A stretch of DNA of 23,255 nt from Porphyromonadaceae bacterium UBA4259 (GTDB lineage: Bacteria > Bacteroidota > Bacteroidia > Bacteroidales > Muribaculaceae). The stretch's first letter is position 1. Each line of letters begins with the position of its first letter. Of the stretch, positions 1 to 6,782 are shown piece after piece. Under the pieces are notes generated by a model. The model saw nothing but the letters and a program-made list of their open reading frames with translations, did not search any database and was not told where the DNA came from. Made by a program: the position numbers and the translations under genes. Location of the stretch: the NCBI GenBank assembly GCA_002396125.1, contig DGWL01000048.1:1-23255 (forward strand), written 5' to 3'.

Positions 1-191
1 TCAACACCGAGCGCGTGCTTGCCATTGAGCTCTTCAACGCTGCTCAGGCACTGGAGTTCCGCTTCCCCAAGAAGTCTTCTCCCGCAATCATGAAGATGCA
101 CGACGAGTTCCGCAAGGAAGTGCCGTTTATCAGCGACGACGTTATCATGTATCCTCTCATTGAGAAGGCAATCCAATTCCTGCGTCGATGA
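1..191 (+). CDS. hutH: Histidine ammonia-lyase, C-terminal fragment
   Basis: Only the last 62 residues are in the window; the first complete codon is at base 3 and the gene begins to the left. The fragment reads NTERVLAIELFNAAQALEFR and continues to a C-terminus ending AIQFLRR. This matches the helical C-terminal end of the histidine/aromatic ammonia-lyase family, which deaminates L-histidine to urocanate, the first step of the Hut pathway. The MIO active-site Ala-Ser-Gly lies outside the window, so activity cannot be judged. The stop overlaps the hutI start in an ATGA, so the two are translationally coupled. That neighbour is the strongest support for the call. Confidence 0.87.
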   Translation, partial: NTERVLAIELFNAAQALEFRFPKKSSPAIMKMHDEFRKEVPFISDDVIMYPLIEKAIQFLRR

Positions 192-1429
192 AACTTTTAG
201 TTAACAATATCGCCACCCTCGCCGGTATCGACGGCGGGGGTGTGCTTAAAAAATGCGGCGCCGAGATGTCGCAGTTTGGTGCCATTTACAATGCTTGGAT
301 GCTGGTGGAAGATGGCATCATCACCGAGTTTGATAGTGTTGATAGCCGTCAGGCACCTGCCGATGTTGATACTGTGGTTGATGCCGCGGGTGGCACAGTG
401 ATGCCCAGTTGGTGCGACTCTCACACCCACATCGTCTACGCAGGTAGCCGTGAGCAGGAGTTTGTCGACAAAATCAACGGCTTGAGCTATGCCGAGATTG
501 CCCGCCGTGGCGGTGGCATTCTCAACAGTGCCGACCGCCTGCATGAGATGACCGAGCAGGAACTGTATGACCAGGCCATGTGCCGCGTGCGTGAGGTGAT
601 AGCCAAGGGCACCGGAGCCATCGAGATAAAGAGTGGTTATGGCCTCAATCTGCAAGACGAACTGAAAATGCTGCGCGTTATTGCCCACATTCAAGAGAGC
701 ACACGCCTGCGCGTGGTGTCCACCTTCCTGGGCGCCCATGCTGTGGGACGTGAGTATGCAGGCCGTCAAGGCGACTATGTTAACCACATTATAAACGACA
801 TGATTCCCGCTGTCGCCGCCGAGGGCTTGGCAAACTTTGTCGACGTCTTCTGCGACGAGGGATTCTTTACCCCTGAGGAAACATCTCGCATACTTGAGGC
901 CGGCATGAAATATGGCATGCGTGGCAAGATTCACGGTCAGGAACTCGCACCCTCGGGTGGGGTAGAGGTGGCGTTGAAGCACAATGCCCTCTCGGTCGAC
1001 CACTTGGAGAGCATGACCGACGACGACATCGCCATGATGCGCGGTCGCGACACCATGCCCACAGCGTTGCCAGGCACCTCGTTCTTCCTGAACATGCCAT
1101 TTGCTCCGGCACGCAAGATGATTAGTGCAGGCTTGCCGGTGGCAATAGCCAGCGACTATAACCCGGGCTCTACACCAAGTGGCGACATGAAGTTTGTGGT
1201 TTCGCTCGCATGCATCAAGATGCGCTTGCAGCCCGCCGAGGCATTTAACGCAGCCACCATCAATGGTGCAGCCGCAATGGCTTTGAGTGCCGACTATGGC
1301 TCAATCGCCCCGGGCAAGGTGGCCAATTTCTTCATCACCCGTCCCATCTCGAGTCTCGACTTCATCCCCTATGCCTACACCACTCCCATCATCGCCCGCA
1401 CCTTCCTAGCCGGCGAGGAGCAGTGTTGA
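188..1429 (+). CDS. hutI: Imidazolonepropionase
   Basis: Cytosolic metal-dependent amidohydrolase that opens the ring of 4-imidazolone-5-propionate to give N-formimino-L-glutamate, the third step of histidine degradation. The 413 residues fit the usual family length. Visible motifs in order: metal ligands H79 and H81 in CDSHTHIVYAG; substrate-region KSGYGL (Y151); H184 in TFLGAHA; H249 and E252 in KIHGQELAPSGG; H272 in SVDHLES; and metal ligand D323 in ASDYNPGSTPS. The start overlaps the hutH stop as ATGA. A hairpin terminator follows about 50 nt after the stop, so hutI is the last gene of this hut operon segment. No oddities seen; identity is secure. Confidence 0.96.
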   Translation: MKLLVNNIATLAGIDGGGVLKKCGAEMSQFGAIYNAWMLVEDGIITEFDSVDSRQAPADVDTVVDAAGGTVMPSWCDSHTHIVYAGSREQEFVDKINGLSYAEIARRGGGILNSADRLHEMTEQELYDQAMCRVREVIAKGTGAIEIKSGYGLNLQDELKMLRVIAHIQESTRLRVVSTFLGAHAVGREYAGRQGDYVNHIINDMIPAVAAEGLANFVDVFCDEGFFTPEETSRILEAGMKYGMRGKIHGQELAPSGGVEVALKHNALSVDHLESMTDDDIAMMRGRDTMPTALPGTSFFLNMPFAPARKMISAGLPVAIASDYNPGSTPSGDMKFVVSLACIKMRLQPAEAFNAATINGAAAMALSADYGSIAPGKVANFFITRPISSLDFIPYAYTTPIIARTFLAGEEQC

Positions 1430-1477
1430 TACTTTGCGTTATGCTTAATGCATAATACACAATGTTATAATAACAAA

Positions 1478-1513
1478 CCGGGAACTGCATGCTGCAATTC
1501 CCGGTGATTTTTT
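1478..1513 (+). terminator. Rho-independent terminator of the hut operon
   Basis: A 7-bp stem CCGGGAA/TTCCCGG is extended by an inner TGCA/TGCA pairing across one C-A mismatch. It is followed by TGATTTTTT. It lies between convergent hutI and the phosphodiesterase gene and may stop both. The T-run favours the plus strand. Confidence 0.82.
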
Positions 1514-1527
1514 AGTGTTGTGATGTC

Positions 1528-2742
1528 TCAAAACTGGCGGGGAGCCACCTTGAGGATGTCGCCCACTTCCTGCAGGTTGCCGTCGTTGGGCTCAGGAGTG
1601 ATGCCCAGCAGGTGAGCCAGCAGCGGATAGATGCACACGTTGCGGAACGAGCCCGGGCGCACGTAGCCCACCTTGAAGTCGGGGCCGATGGCACGGAATC
1701 CCACCTGCATGTCGCTGGCAGTGTGGTCCCAGCCGTGATTGCCGGCAATCACCTTAGTGTTGTTGCGGAACACCCAGCCCACGTCGGGCAATACTACCAC
1801 TTCGCCAATGTTGGCGTTGGTGCCGTAGTGCAGATATTCGGGAACATCGCCCTTCTTCCAGGCGCGAATGTGGTCAACTCCTTGCAGAGCGTTGACGATG
1901 CTGTCGGCAATCTCGGGGCGGTCAACGTAGATGAGCGCCGGGCTGTCGCCCTCGATGCGTGCGTTCCATTCTTTCTTGATGTACTGATTGCTGTTCACCA
2001 CTCGCAGTTCGTTGGTCCATGTCATGCCATGGTCGCCCAGGATGATGAAATTGATTTTGTTGCCAATCTTGGGCATAGCCTTGAGTCGAACCCACATGGT
2101 CCACAGCAGCGAGTCCATTGCCTCGGCCATGCGGCGGCTTTTCTTGGTGATGGGGCCGTAGCTGTGAGAGGTGTGGTCGGGCTCTTCAAAGTAGCACATC
2201 ACAAGCCTTGGTCGCTTGTCTTGAGGTAGCGATAGTAGGTCAATCACTTTGTCGACGCGCTCGCCGGGTGTGAGCAGTGGCCTCTTGGCATAGTCCTCCC
2301 AGTAGTTGGCATGTCCTTCTTTAATTTTCACGTCGCTGCCCACCCAGTAGACGGTGGCAGTCTTCACGCCCTGACGCTTGGCGGTGAGCCAGATGGGGTC
2401 GCCGCCGTAGTTTTTACCCTCATGCGACACGTCGTTGCCAATCTTGTACTTTTTTCCATCATCCTTGACGATGAAGGAGTTGGCCACAATGCCGTGGTGG
2501 TCGGGGTAGAGGCCTGTGGCAAGAGTGTAGTGGTTGGGAAATGTTTTGGTTGGGAACGAGGGTTGCATCACAGCCTTCACGCCTTCCTTGGCGAGGCGGT
2601 CAAAGAATGGCATGTCGAAGCACTCGGCATAGTCCCATCGCAGTCCGTCGCACGAAACCACAACGGTGTAGGTGTCGTTACCGGCTGCCCAAGCAGCAAT
2701 AGCCAGCCCGCAAGCCAGCACAAAATTCAGGAGTCGTTTCAT
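1528..2742 (-). CDS. Exported NPP-type nucleotide pyrophosphatase/phosphodiesterase
   Basis: Alkaline-phosphatase-superfamily enzyme of the ectonucleotide pyrophosphatase/phosphodiesterase (type I phosphodiesterase) kind, expected in the periplasm. With the start at 2742 it has 404 residues and begins with a clear signal peptide (MKRLLNFVLACGLAIAAWA). Metal and active-site residues expected for NPPs are visible: D32 in VSCDGLRWD, nucleophile T67 in PTKTFPNHY, N88 in VANSF, D189 and H193 in EEPDHTSH, D237 and H238 in LGDHGM, and H336 in AGNHGWD. The frame stays open for 45 more codons upstream, but that stretch runs through the promoter and would bury the signal peptide, so it is rejected. An ATG at 2766 is a weaker alternative. 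The substrate (nucleotide, phospholipid head group or other diester) cannot be told from sequence. Confidence 0.92.
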   Translation of the reverse strand: MKRLLNFVLACGLAIAAWAAGNDTYTVVVSCDGLRWDYAECFDMPFFDRLAKEGVKAVMQPSFPTKTFPNHYTLATGLYPDHHGIVANSFIVKDDGKKYKIGNDVSHEGKNYGGDPIWLTAKRQGVKTATVYWVGSDVKIKEGHANYWEDYAKRPLLTPGERVDKVIDLLSLPQDKRPRLVMCYFEEPDHTSHSYGPITKKSRRMAEAMDSLLWTMWVRLKAMPKIGNKINFIILGDHGMTWTNELRVVNSNQYIKKEWNARIEGDSPALIYVDRPEIADSIVNALQGVDHIRAWKKGDVPEYLHYGTNANIGEVVVLPDVGWVFRNNTKVIAGNHGWDHTASDMQVGFRAIGPDFKVGYVRPGSFRNVCIYPLLAHLLGITPEPNDGNLQEVGDILKVAPRQF

Positions 2743-2784
2743 AGTGTTGTTAAAAGAGTGAGACATTAAAGTAATAACTATGTG

Positions 2785-2815
2785 CAAAGTTAAGGTTTTT
2801 TTTCCTGGCACGCAA
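2785..2815 (-). promoter_or_regulatory. Bacteroidetes-type promoter for the phosphodiesterase gene
   Basis: Read on the minus strand: TTG (2815-2813), 20 nt, then TAACTTTG (2792-2785), matching the TTG...TAnnTTTG pattern. The predicted transcript start lies about 35 nt before the ATG at 2742. This supports that start over the longer frame. Confidence 0.75.
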
Positions 2816-2834
2816 GCGACATTGCACGCAAGGC

Positions 2835-2869
2835 AAAGAAAAACTCCAAGCCGCCGGGCTCGGAGTTTT
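2835..2869 (-). terminator. Rho-independent terminator facing the minus-strand ATPase gene
   Basis: Outer stem AAAACTCC/GGAGTTTT (8 bp) and inner stem AGCC/GGCT (4 bp), separated by one A-C mismatch, with a GCCG loop. On the minus strand the stem is followed by T-rich TTTTTCTTTG. It therefore most likely ends transcripts from the ATPase gene at 3100-4338 before they enter the phosphodiesterase promoter. It could also work weakly in the plus direction. Confidence 0.72.
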
Positions 2870-3099
2870 AATCTCACGTTCTGGGGTGCATTCGCTGCAT
2901 CTGAACTTATATTGTTTTATTACGAAAAAGTTAATACCAAACTAAAAACGTTTGAAGCTTTATTTATTGTTCGCTTCTTTGACTGCAAAATATGCAATCG
3001 GTTTAATTAAAAAATCGACTTTAACCTTTGTTAACAAAACTATTTGGCATGGAGTTTGCTTTGTTATGCCTTTTTAAAGTGATAGACAGTGAGTTACAA

Positions 3100-4338
3100 T
3101 CACATAATTTTGTCGGCAACAATACAAGGAACAAAGTTTAGTCCTTTATATTCACAATTTAAATTGAGATTGGCGACATAAAGTTTATCAATATTCTCAT
3201 CTTTACCCAAGTTGCTCAGTGCTGTAAAACTTATTGGCTTCTCATATCGCTTGTGTTTACATTCTATTGCAGCACTTCTTTGTGATCCTTTCACAACAAA
3301 GTCAACCTCAGTCCCATTGCTTGTTCGATAAAAATTTACAATCTCGTCGGCTCGTCGTTTTCTCAATAATTCAAGTAAAATTTCATTTTCAAAGATTGCG
3401 CCATTGTCAGTGCGAAATGCCATTTCATTGAAACTGCCGTAGATGATATTTCTTAAACCCAAATCACAGAAGTATACCTTTTTCATTTTGCTGATTACCT
3501 TACGCCGATTAGTATAATAAGGTTCAATGAGTTTTATTATGTACATCTGTTGTAGTAGGTTTATGTAAGTTTCACAATCAAAATATGGGAGCCCACTCTC
3601 TCTGCTTAATTCATTAATGTTGACTAAGTTGCCGATTTGTGTGGCAAGCAAGCGAAGCAAGCGGTTAAAAGCAACAAAATGCTCATTTGCTACATATCTG
3701 CGTACATCGTGTAGCAGGTAAGTGTGATAAATATCATTCAGCAGTTCTACTTTTTCTTCGATATTGTTATTTAAAGCGACTCTCGGAAGTCCACCGTAAA
3801 TAAGGTATTCTTGATAGGCTTGGTGAAGAGCTTTAGTTAATGATGTGTCGCCAGAATTTTGCAATGACTGCTGCAACTGAAACAATTTATCGTTTTTAAA
3901 AAGCAGATATTCTGAAAATGAGAGTGACAGCACTTCTATCACACGCACACGACCAGCCAACGACTCATCAATACGCTGTTGGATGTCAAGACTCGAACTA
4001 CCAGAGCATAGGACTTTAAGCCTTTCGTGTTTGTCGGTGAGCAATTTCAGCATGGTTGCAATACCATCAATAAATTGAAACTCGTCAATCATCAATAGTC
4101 CGTCCAACTCGGCATTAAGATAATTGCGCAAATACTCTTCGATGGTGCTCAAGTGCTCAAACAGTTCAGCCACATCGGGGTCTTGACCATTAAGAAAAAG
4201 TGTGCTTTTAAAGTCTTCGGTAGGATACATTTTCATGATTGATGTCTTACCCACCTGCCTGGCACCAATGAGCACTACAATTGGCAACGACTTGAACGCC
4301 GTTTCTATTCTTGTTTTATAATTATCGCGTGCAATCAT
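3100..4338 (-). CDS. AAA ATPase with DUF4143 C-terminal domain
   Basis: A 412-residue protein of the common but poorly understood AAA_14/DUF4143 family. Walker A is GARQVGKTS at 25-33. Walker B is LLMIDEFQ at 81-88, and a sensor-like CSGSSS follows at 111-116. The C-terminal half carries the DUF4143-type wing followed by a nuclease-like signature EVDFVV...AIECK, typical of the restriction-endonuclease fold (D and E-x-K). Family members often stand alone, vary between related strains and have no settled role. The gene is much richer in A and T than the hut and radA genes, suggesting transfer. It has its own promoter and a downstream hairpin, so it is probably monocistronic. Cytosolic; partner unknown. 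Confidence 0.9.
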   Translation of the reverse strand: MIARDNYKTRIETAFKSLPIVVLIGARQVGKTSIMKMYPTEDFKSTLFLNGQDPDVAELFEHLSTIEEYLRNYLNAELDGLLMIDEFQFIDGIATMLKLLTDKHERLKVLCSGSSSLDIQQRIDESLAGRVRVIEVLSLSFSEYLLFKNDKLFQLQQSLQNSGDTSLTKALHQAYQEYLIYGGLPRVALNNNIEEKVELLNDIYHTYLLHDVRRYVANEHFVAFNRLLRLLATQIGNLVNINELSRESGLPYFDCETYINLLQQMYIIKLIEPYYTNRRKVISKMKKVYFCDLGLRNIIYGSFNEMAFRTDNGAIFENEILLELLRKRRADEIVNFYRTSNGTEVDFVVKGSQRSAAIECKHKRYEKPISFTALSNLGKDENIDKLYVANLNLNCEYKGLNFVPCIVADKIM

Positions 4339-4370
4339 AGTCTATCTCACATTTTTATAAAAGGACAACG

Positions 4371-4401
4371 CAAAAGTATGATTTTTTTTTGAAATCACAA
4401 A
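4371..4401 (-). promoter_or_regulatory. Promoter of the AAA/DUF4143 ATPase gene
   Basis: Minus strand: TTTG (4401-4398), 19-nt spacer, TACTTTTG (4378-4371). It fits the Bacteroidetes pattern closely and sits about 35 nt before the ATG at 4338. Confidence 0.75.
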
Positions 4402-4648
4402 AAAATCATAGGAAATTTTATGAAAACGGTGAAATATTAATAGTGTTTTTATGAGAAATCGGTCATAATCATTTGATACAACCAGTATGCTCTTTGTAAG
4501 TTTCGTTTGCCAACAAACGCAGAATTATCATTTGTCCTTAATATCTAGAGTAGATAGACTATTGTCAGTAATTGTCTTAAAAAATATAAAGAACCAAAAT
4601 GAATGGTGAATGAACCAAAATGGACTTAAATTATTTATAATCAAGCTG
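4402..4648. other. AT-rich intergenic stretch with short repeats
   Basis: No gene is supported here. Visible structure is a 6-bp hairpin CGTTTG-CCAA-CAAACG (4504-4519) and a direct repeat GAACCAAAATG at 4591-4601 and 4612-4622. The two repeat copies start 21 nt apart, about two helical turns. They end 27 nt before the -33 element of the plus-strand promoter at 4649. That position would suit a regulator-binding site, but this is inference. Confidence 0.4.
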
Positions 4649-4679
4649 TTGCGAAGAGTAAAAGAATCCATTAACTTTG
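4649..4679 (+). promoter_or_regulatory. Strong plus-strand promoter before a long untranslated leader
   Basis: TTG (4649-4651), 20 nt, TAACTTTG (4672-4679): a full match to the Bacteroidetes promoter pattern. The expected transcript start is near 4686. That is about 260 nt before the next credible start codon, so the transcript has a long leader or encodes an RNA. Confidence 0.75.
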
Positions 4680-4685
4680 CAAGCG

Positions 4686-4944
4686 AAAAATTAGCAAACT
4701 TGCAGAGGCAAGCTCTTGCTGGTATCAAATTGAAAGCGTTATGCTGATTCTTGCTATGTGAGAACCTGAGAAATTTTCATTTAGAACGCAAGAGAAAAAG
4801 CACGACGGTTTCACGCTCTATAGGCGTGGACTGTCCTATATCACCTTTTTGCGTTCACGGTTTTTCCTACGACCATCAATTAGCAAAGCGTGGCATAGCA
4901 GTCTACGCTTTCTTTGTGTTATATAATGATCATCATAGGACTGC
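4686..4944 (+). ncRNA. Putative structured leader or small RNA, class not recognised
   Basis: This stretch lies between the promoter and the 4945 gene. Several pairings are visible: CTTGC/GCAAG (4699-4703/4708-4712); AACGCAA/TTGCGTT (4785-4791/4849-4855) enclosing TTCACGC/GCGTGGA (4810-4816/4824-4830); and AAAGCGTGG/CTACGCTTT (4885-4893/4903-4911), followed by the T-rich tail CTTTGTGTT. In addition, GCGTGGACTG (4824-4833) can pair over 10 positions, with one G-U, with CAGTCTACGC (4899-4908). That pairing would break two of the hairpins, as in an attenuator, or would form a pseudoknot with the enclosing stem. A TTG-started 66-codon frame crosses it but looks spurious. I cannot assign an Rfam family; it may be a cis-regulatory leader of the downstream gene or an independent RNA. 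Confidence 0.45.
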
Positions 4945-5553
4945 ATGGTGACAAAGAATTGTGTTATGACATTTTTAGAGCACACCTACAAGAGAAGACA
5001 ACGTTTTTCCACGTTGTGGACGACAGATGAGCTTGTTTGGGGAGAAATTGGGCCAAAACTGACAACAAGATGTCACGATTATGACCCACATTTTGATCAG
5101 TTGTATGCCTCATACCCAAACGCATTGCCTGAGGCCACAAAAATCATTCAAAGTCACCTTAAGTGTATTCTTTATAGGCCTTATCAGGACTTTGAAGAGT
5201 TGTATGACTTCATTGAATACTTATTGTGTAACCCCAGAATTCGCTCATTAAATGTTAAAGGAATCGGATGGGTGGCCCTCTATGACATTGCCCTGCGTAT
5301 GGGGTGCAACTTGCGTCCTCGTGTCTTGCCAGATGCGTTTGTTTATCTTGGAGCACAAAAGGTGAGAGACGCAGCCAATGTGTTAGTGTCAGGCATTGTT
5401 TCGTCGAAAAAATTCAGAGTGCCGACGAGCATTCTCGCTCCATTCTTCCCTCACTTTTCGTCGATGGAGATTGAGGATATATTGTGCGTTTATAGCTCCC
5501 GCATTGTGGCTGCTGGCATGTTTGACCTCAATTGGCTGAAAAGCTACCCATAA
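4945..5553 (+). CDS. Conserved hypothetical protein with helix-hairpin-helix-like segment
   Basis: A 202-residue soluble protein I cannot name. It has no signal peptide or membrane segment. Residues around 105-125 read LNVKGIGWVALYDIALRMG, where KGIG followed by a helix resembles the helix-hairpin-helix of DNA glycosylases and other DNA-binding proteins. A conserved-looking RPRVLPDAFVYLGAQKVRDA segment follows. No catalytic motif is obvious. The start could be 4945 or the ATG at 4966 (MTFLEHTYK); an AGGA five bases before 4945 slightly favours the first. The gene follows a strong promoter and a long folded leader, so its translation may be controlled by RNA structure. DNA binding is inference from one motif only. 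Confidence 0.75.
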   Translation: MVTKNCVMTFLEHTYKRRQRFSTLWTTDELVWGEIGPKLTTRCHDYDPHFDQLYASYPNALPEATKIIQSHLKCILYRPYQDFEELYDFIEYLLCNPRIRSLNVKGIGWVALYDIALRMGCNLRPRVLPDAFVYLGAQKVRDAANVLVSGIVSSKKFRVPTSILAPFFPHFSSMEIEDILCVYSSRIVAAGMFDLNWLKSYP

Positions 5554-5640
5554 TTCTAATAAGTTCTTATAACCAACAAAGACAAAGGAGGAAGCCGAAA
5601 ATCCTGCAACAGAGTAGGCGATTTCTTATCAATTATAATT

Positions 5641-6771
5641 ATGAAAATCAAATTATTTTCACTATTGTTCATTTTGTATACTGCTCAATTATTTGCAGCA
5701 GAAACAGTTACAATCGATGGTATCACTTACACATTAGGGAATGGAGAAAGCAGTTATTGGACAACCACCTCATTCCCAATAAATTGGGGAGGCGCAGACA
5801 ATTGGGCCGTAATTACTAATTTTTCAGAGAATCTTACTGAAGCAAGCATTCCAAAATCCATTACTTATAACGGAATGGAATATTTTGTAAGATCAATTAC
5901 GGTTACAAATAGGACATTAAAAAAATTGGAGATTCAAGATGGAGTTCAATTATATTGGAAAAGCTTTTCTTCTGGTAGCACCATTTCTTTACTTTCATTA
6001 GAAACAATTGAATTGGGAAAAGATGTTAGAATTTTTACAACAAGTAAGGGGCGATTGGCAGGGACTGATAAAGTAAAGTCAATCTATTGTAAAGACGAAA
6101 CACCGTGCATGCCTTCTCCACACAGTTCCACCGCAGATGGGCTTCACGTATATTTTGGGGATTTTTTAGGAACAACTATTTATGTTCCCAAGGGAGCTGA
6201 AAAAACGTATGGATCTACATTTGGCTGGTCCTTGTATGTCAATATTATAGGCCTTGAAGAACTGGGAAATGTTACGGAATCACATGTCACAAGTGCGAAT
6301 TTTAATTTCAACCAAAAGAGTGCCATCATCGACACGCACACCGTGACGGCTTTGCCCATCGCCATTGATAACAAGAATGAAGTTTCAGCAATTGAGTTTG
6401 ATATGGTGCTGCCCGCAAATGTGGAGGTGCAAGGAGAGAATCCCATCACGGGAAGTGAGCGTGGCGCTGAGATGTCGTTCAGCACTACGGCAAATGAAGA
6501 CGGAAGCCTGCATGTCGTGGCCACAGCGACAACAGCACTTGCGGCTGGCAAGGGCAATATTGCAACCATTGCTGTTCAGACAGCGAAAAGCGACAACTAC
6601 GCAATCACGCTACGCAACGTGAAAGTTACAACCAAAACCGGCAAAGTCATATCACTTGACAATGAAGTTCTGCAGTTTGTTGCCAATCACAAGAAGGGCG
6701 ACTATAACGAGGATGGCGATGTTGACATCGTTGACGCACAAAATCTGCTCAATTATGTTTTGGGCATCTAA
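5641..6771 (+). CDS. Secreted protein with BspA-like LRR, cohesin-like and dockerin-like regions
   Basis: A 376-residue exported protein with a signal peptide ending near FAA (residue 20). Residues of about 75-205 resemble BspA-type leucine-rich repeats (LKKLEIQDGV, LETIELGKDV, KVKSIYCKDETPC, then IYVPKGAEKTYGSTFGW). Residues of about 215-345 look like a cohesin-type beta sandwich (SAIEFDMVLPANVEV). The last 25 residues form one dockerin-like calcium loop with D354, N356, D358, G359, V361, D362 and D365 in the D-x-N-x-D-G-x-V-D-x-x-D spacing. Base composition changes inside the gene: AT-rich to about 6280, then GC-richer like the next gene, which suggests a mosaic. No clear promoter is seen in the 87-nt gap upstream. 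Surface role and ligand are unknown. Confidence 0.82.
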   Translation: MKIKLFSLLFILYTAQLFAAETVTIDGITYTLGNGESSYWTTTSFPINWGGADNWAVITNFSENLTEASIPKSITYNGMEYFVRSITVTNRTLKKLEIQDGVQLYWKSFSSGSTISLLSLETIELGKDVRIFTTSKGRLAGTDKVKSIYCKDETPCMPSPHSSTADGLHVYFGDFLGTTIYVPKGAEKTYGSTFGWSLYVNIIGLEELGNVTESHVTSANFNFNQKSAIIDTHTVTALPIAIDNKNEVSAIEFDMVLPANVEVQGENPITGSERGAEMSFSTTANEDGSLHVVATATTALAAGKGNIATIAVQTAKSDNYAITLRNVKVTTKTGKVISLDNEVLQFVANHKKGDYNEDGDVDIVDAQNLLNYVLGI

Positions 6772-6782
6772 TAAATGTTGAA

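Larger units (their letters stand above)
2743..3099. other. Intergenic region, 357 bp, no gene seen
   Basis: This stretch holds the phosphodiesterase promoter (2785-2815) and a strong hairpin at 2840-2869. The remainder, about 2880-3099, is AT-rich and lacks a convincing coding frame. A weak GGCAT/ATGCC hairpin followed by TTTTT lies near 3044-3075 on the plus strand, with no plus-strand gene before it. Confidence 0.6.

Noticed and set aside
197..1003. 268-codon minus-strand frame
   Set aside because: Antisense to hutI, which carries all family motifs; no domain is recognisable on the opposite strand.
2743..2877. 45-codon N-terminal extension of the phosphodiesterase
   Set aside because: It contains the promoter and would place the signal peptide inside the protein.
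4528..4728. 66-codon minus-strand frame
   Set aside because: It runs against the plus-strand promoter at 4649-4679, has no motif, and lies in AT-rich repeated sequence.
4751..4951. 66-codon plus-strand frame across the leader
   Set aside because: It needs a TTG start, overlaps the next gene, and its composition follows the RNA pairings. It is more likely non-coding.
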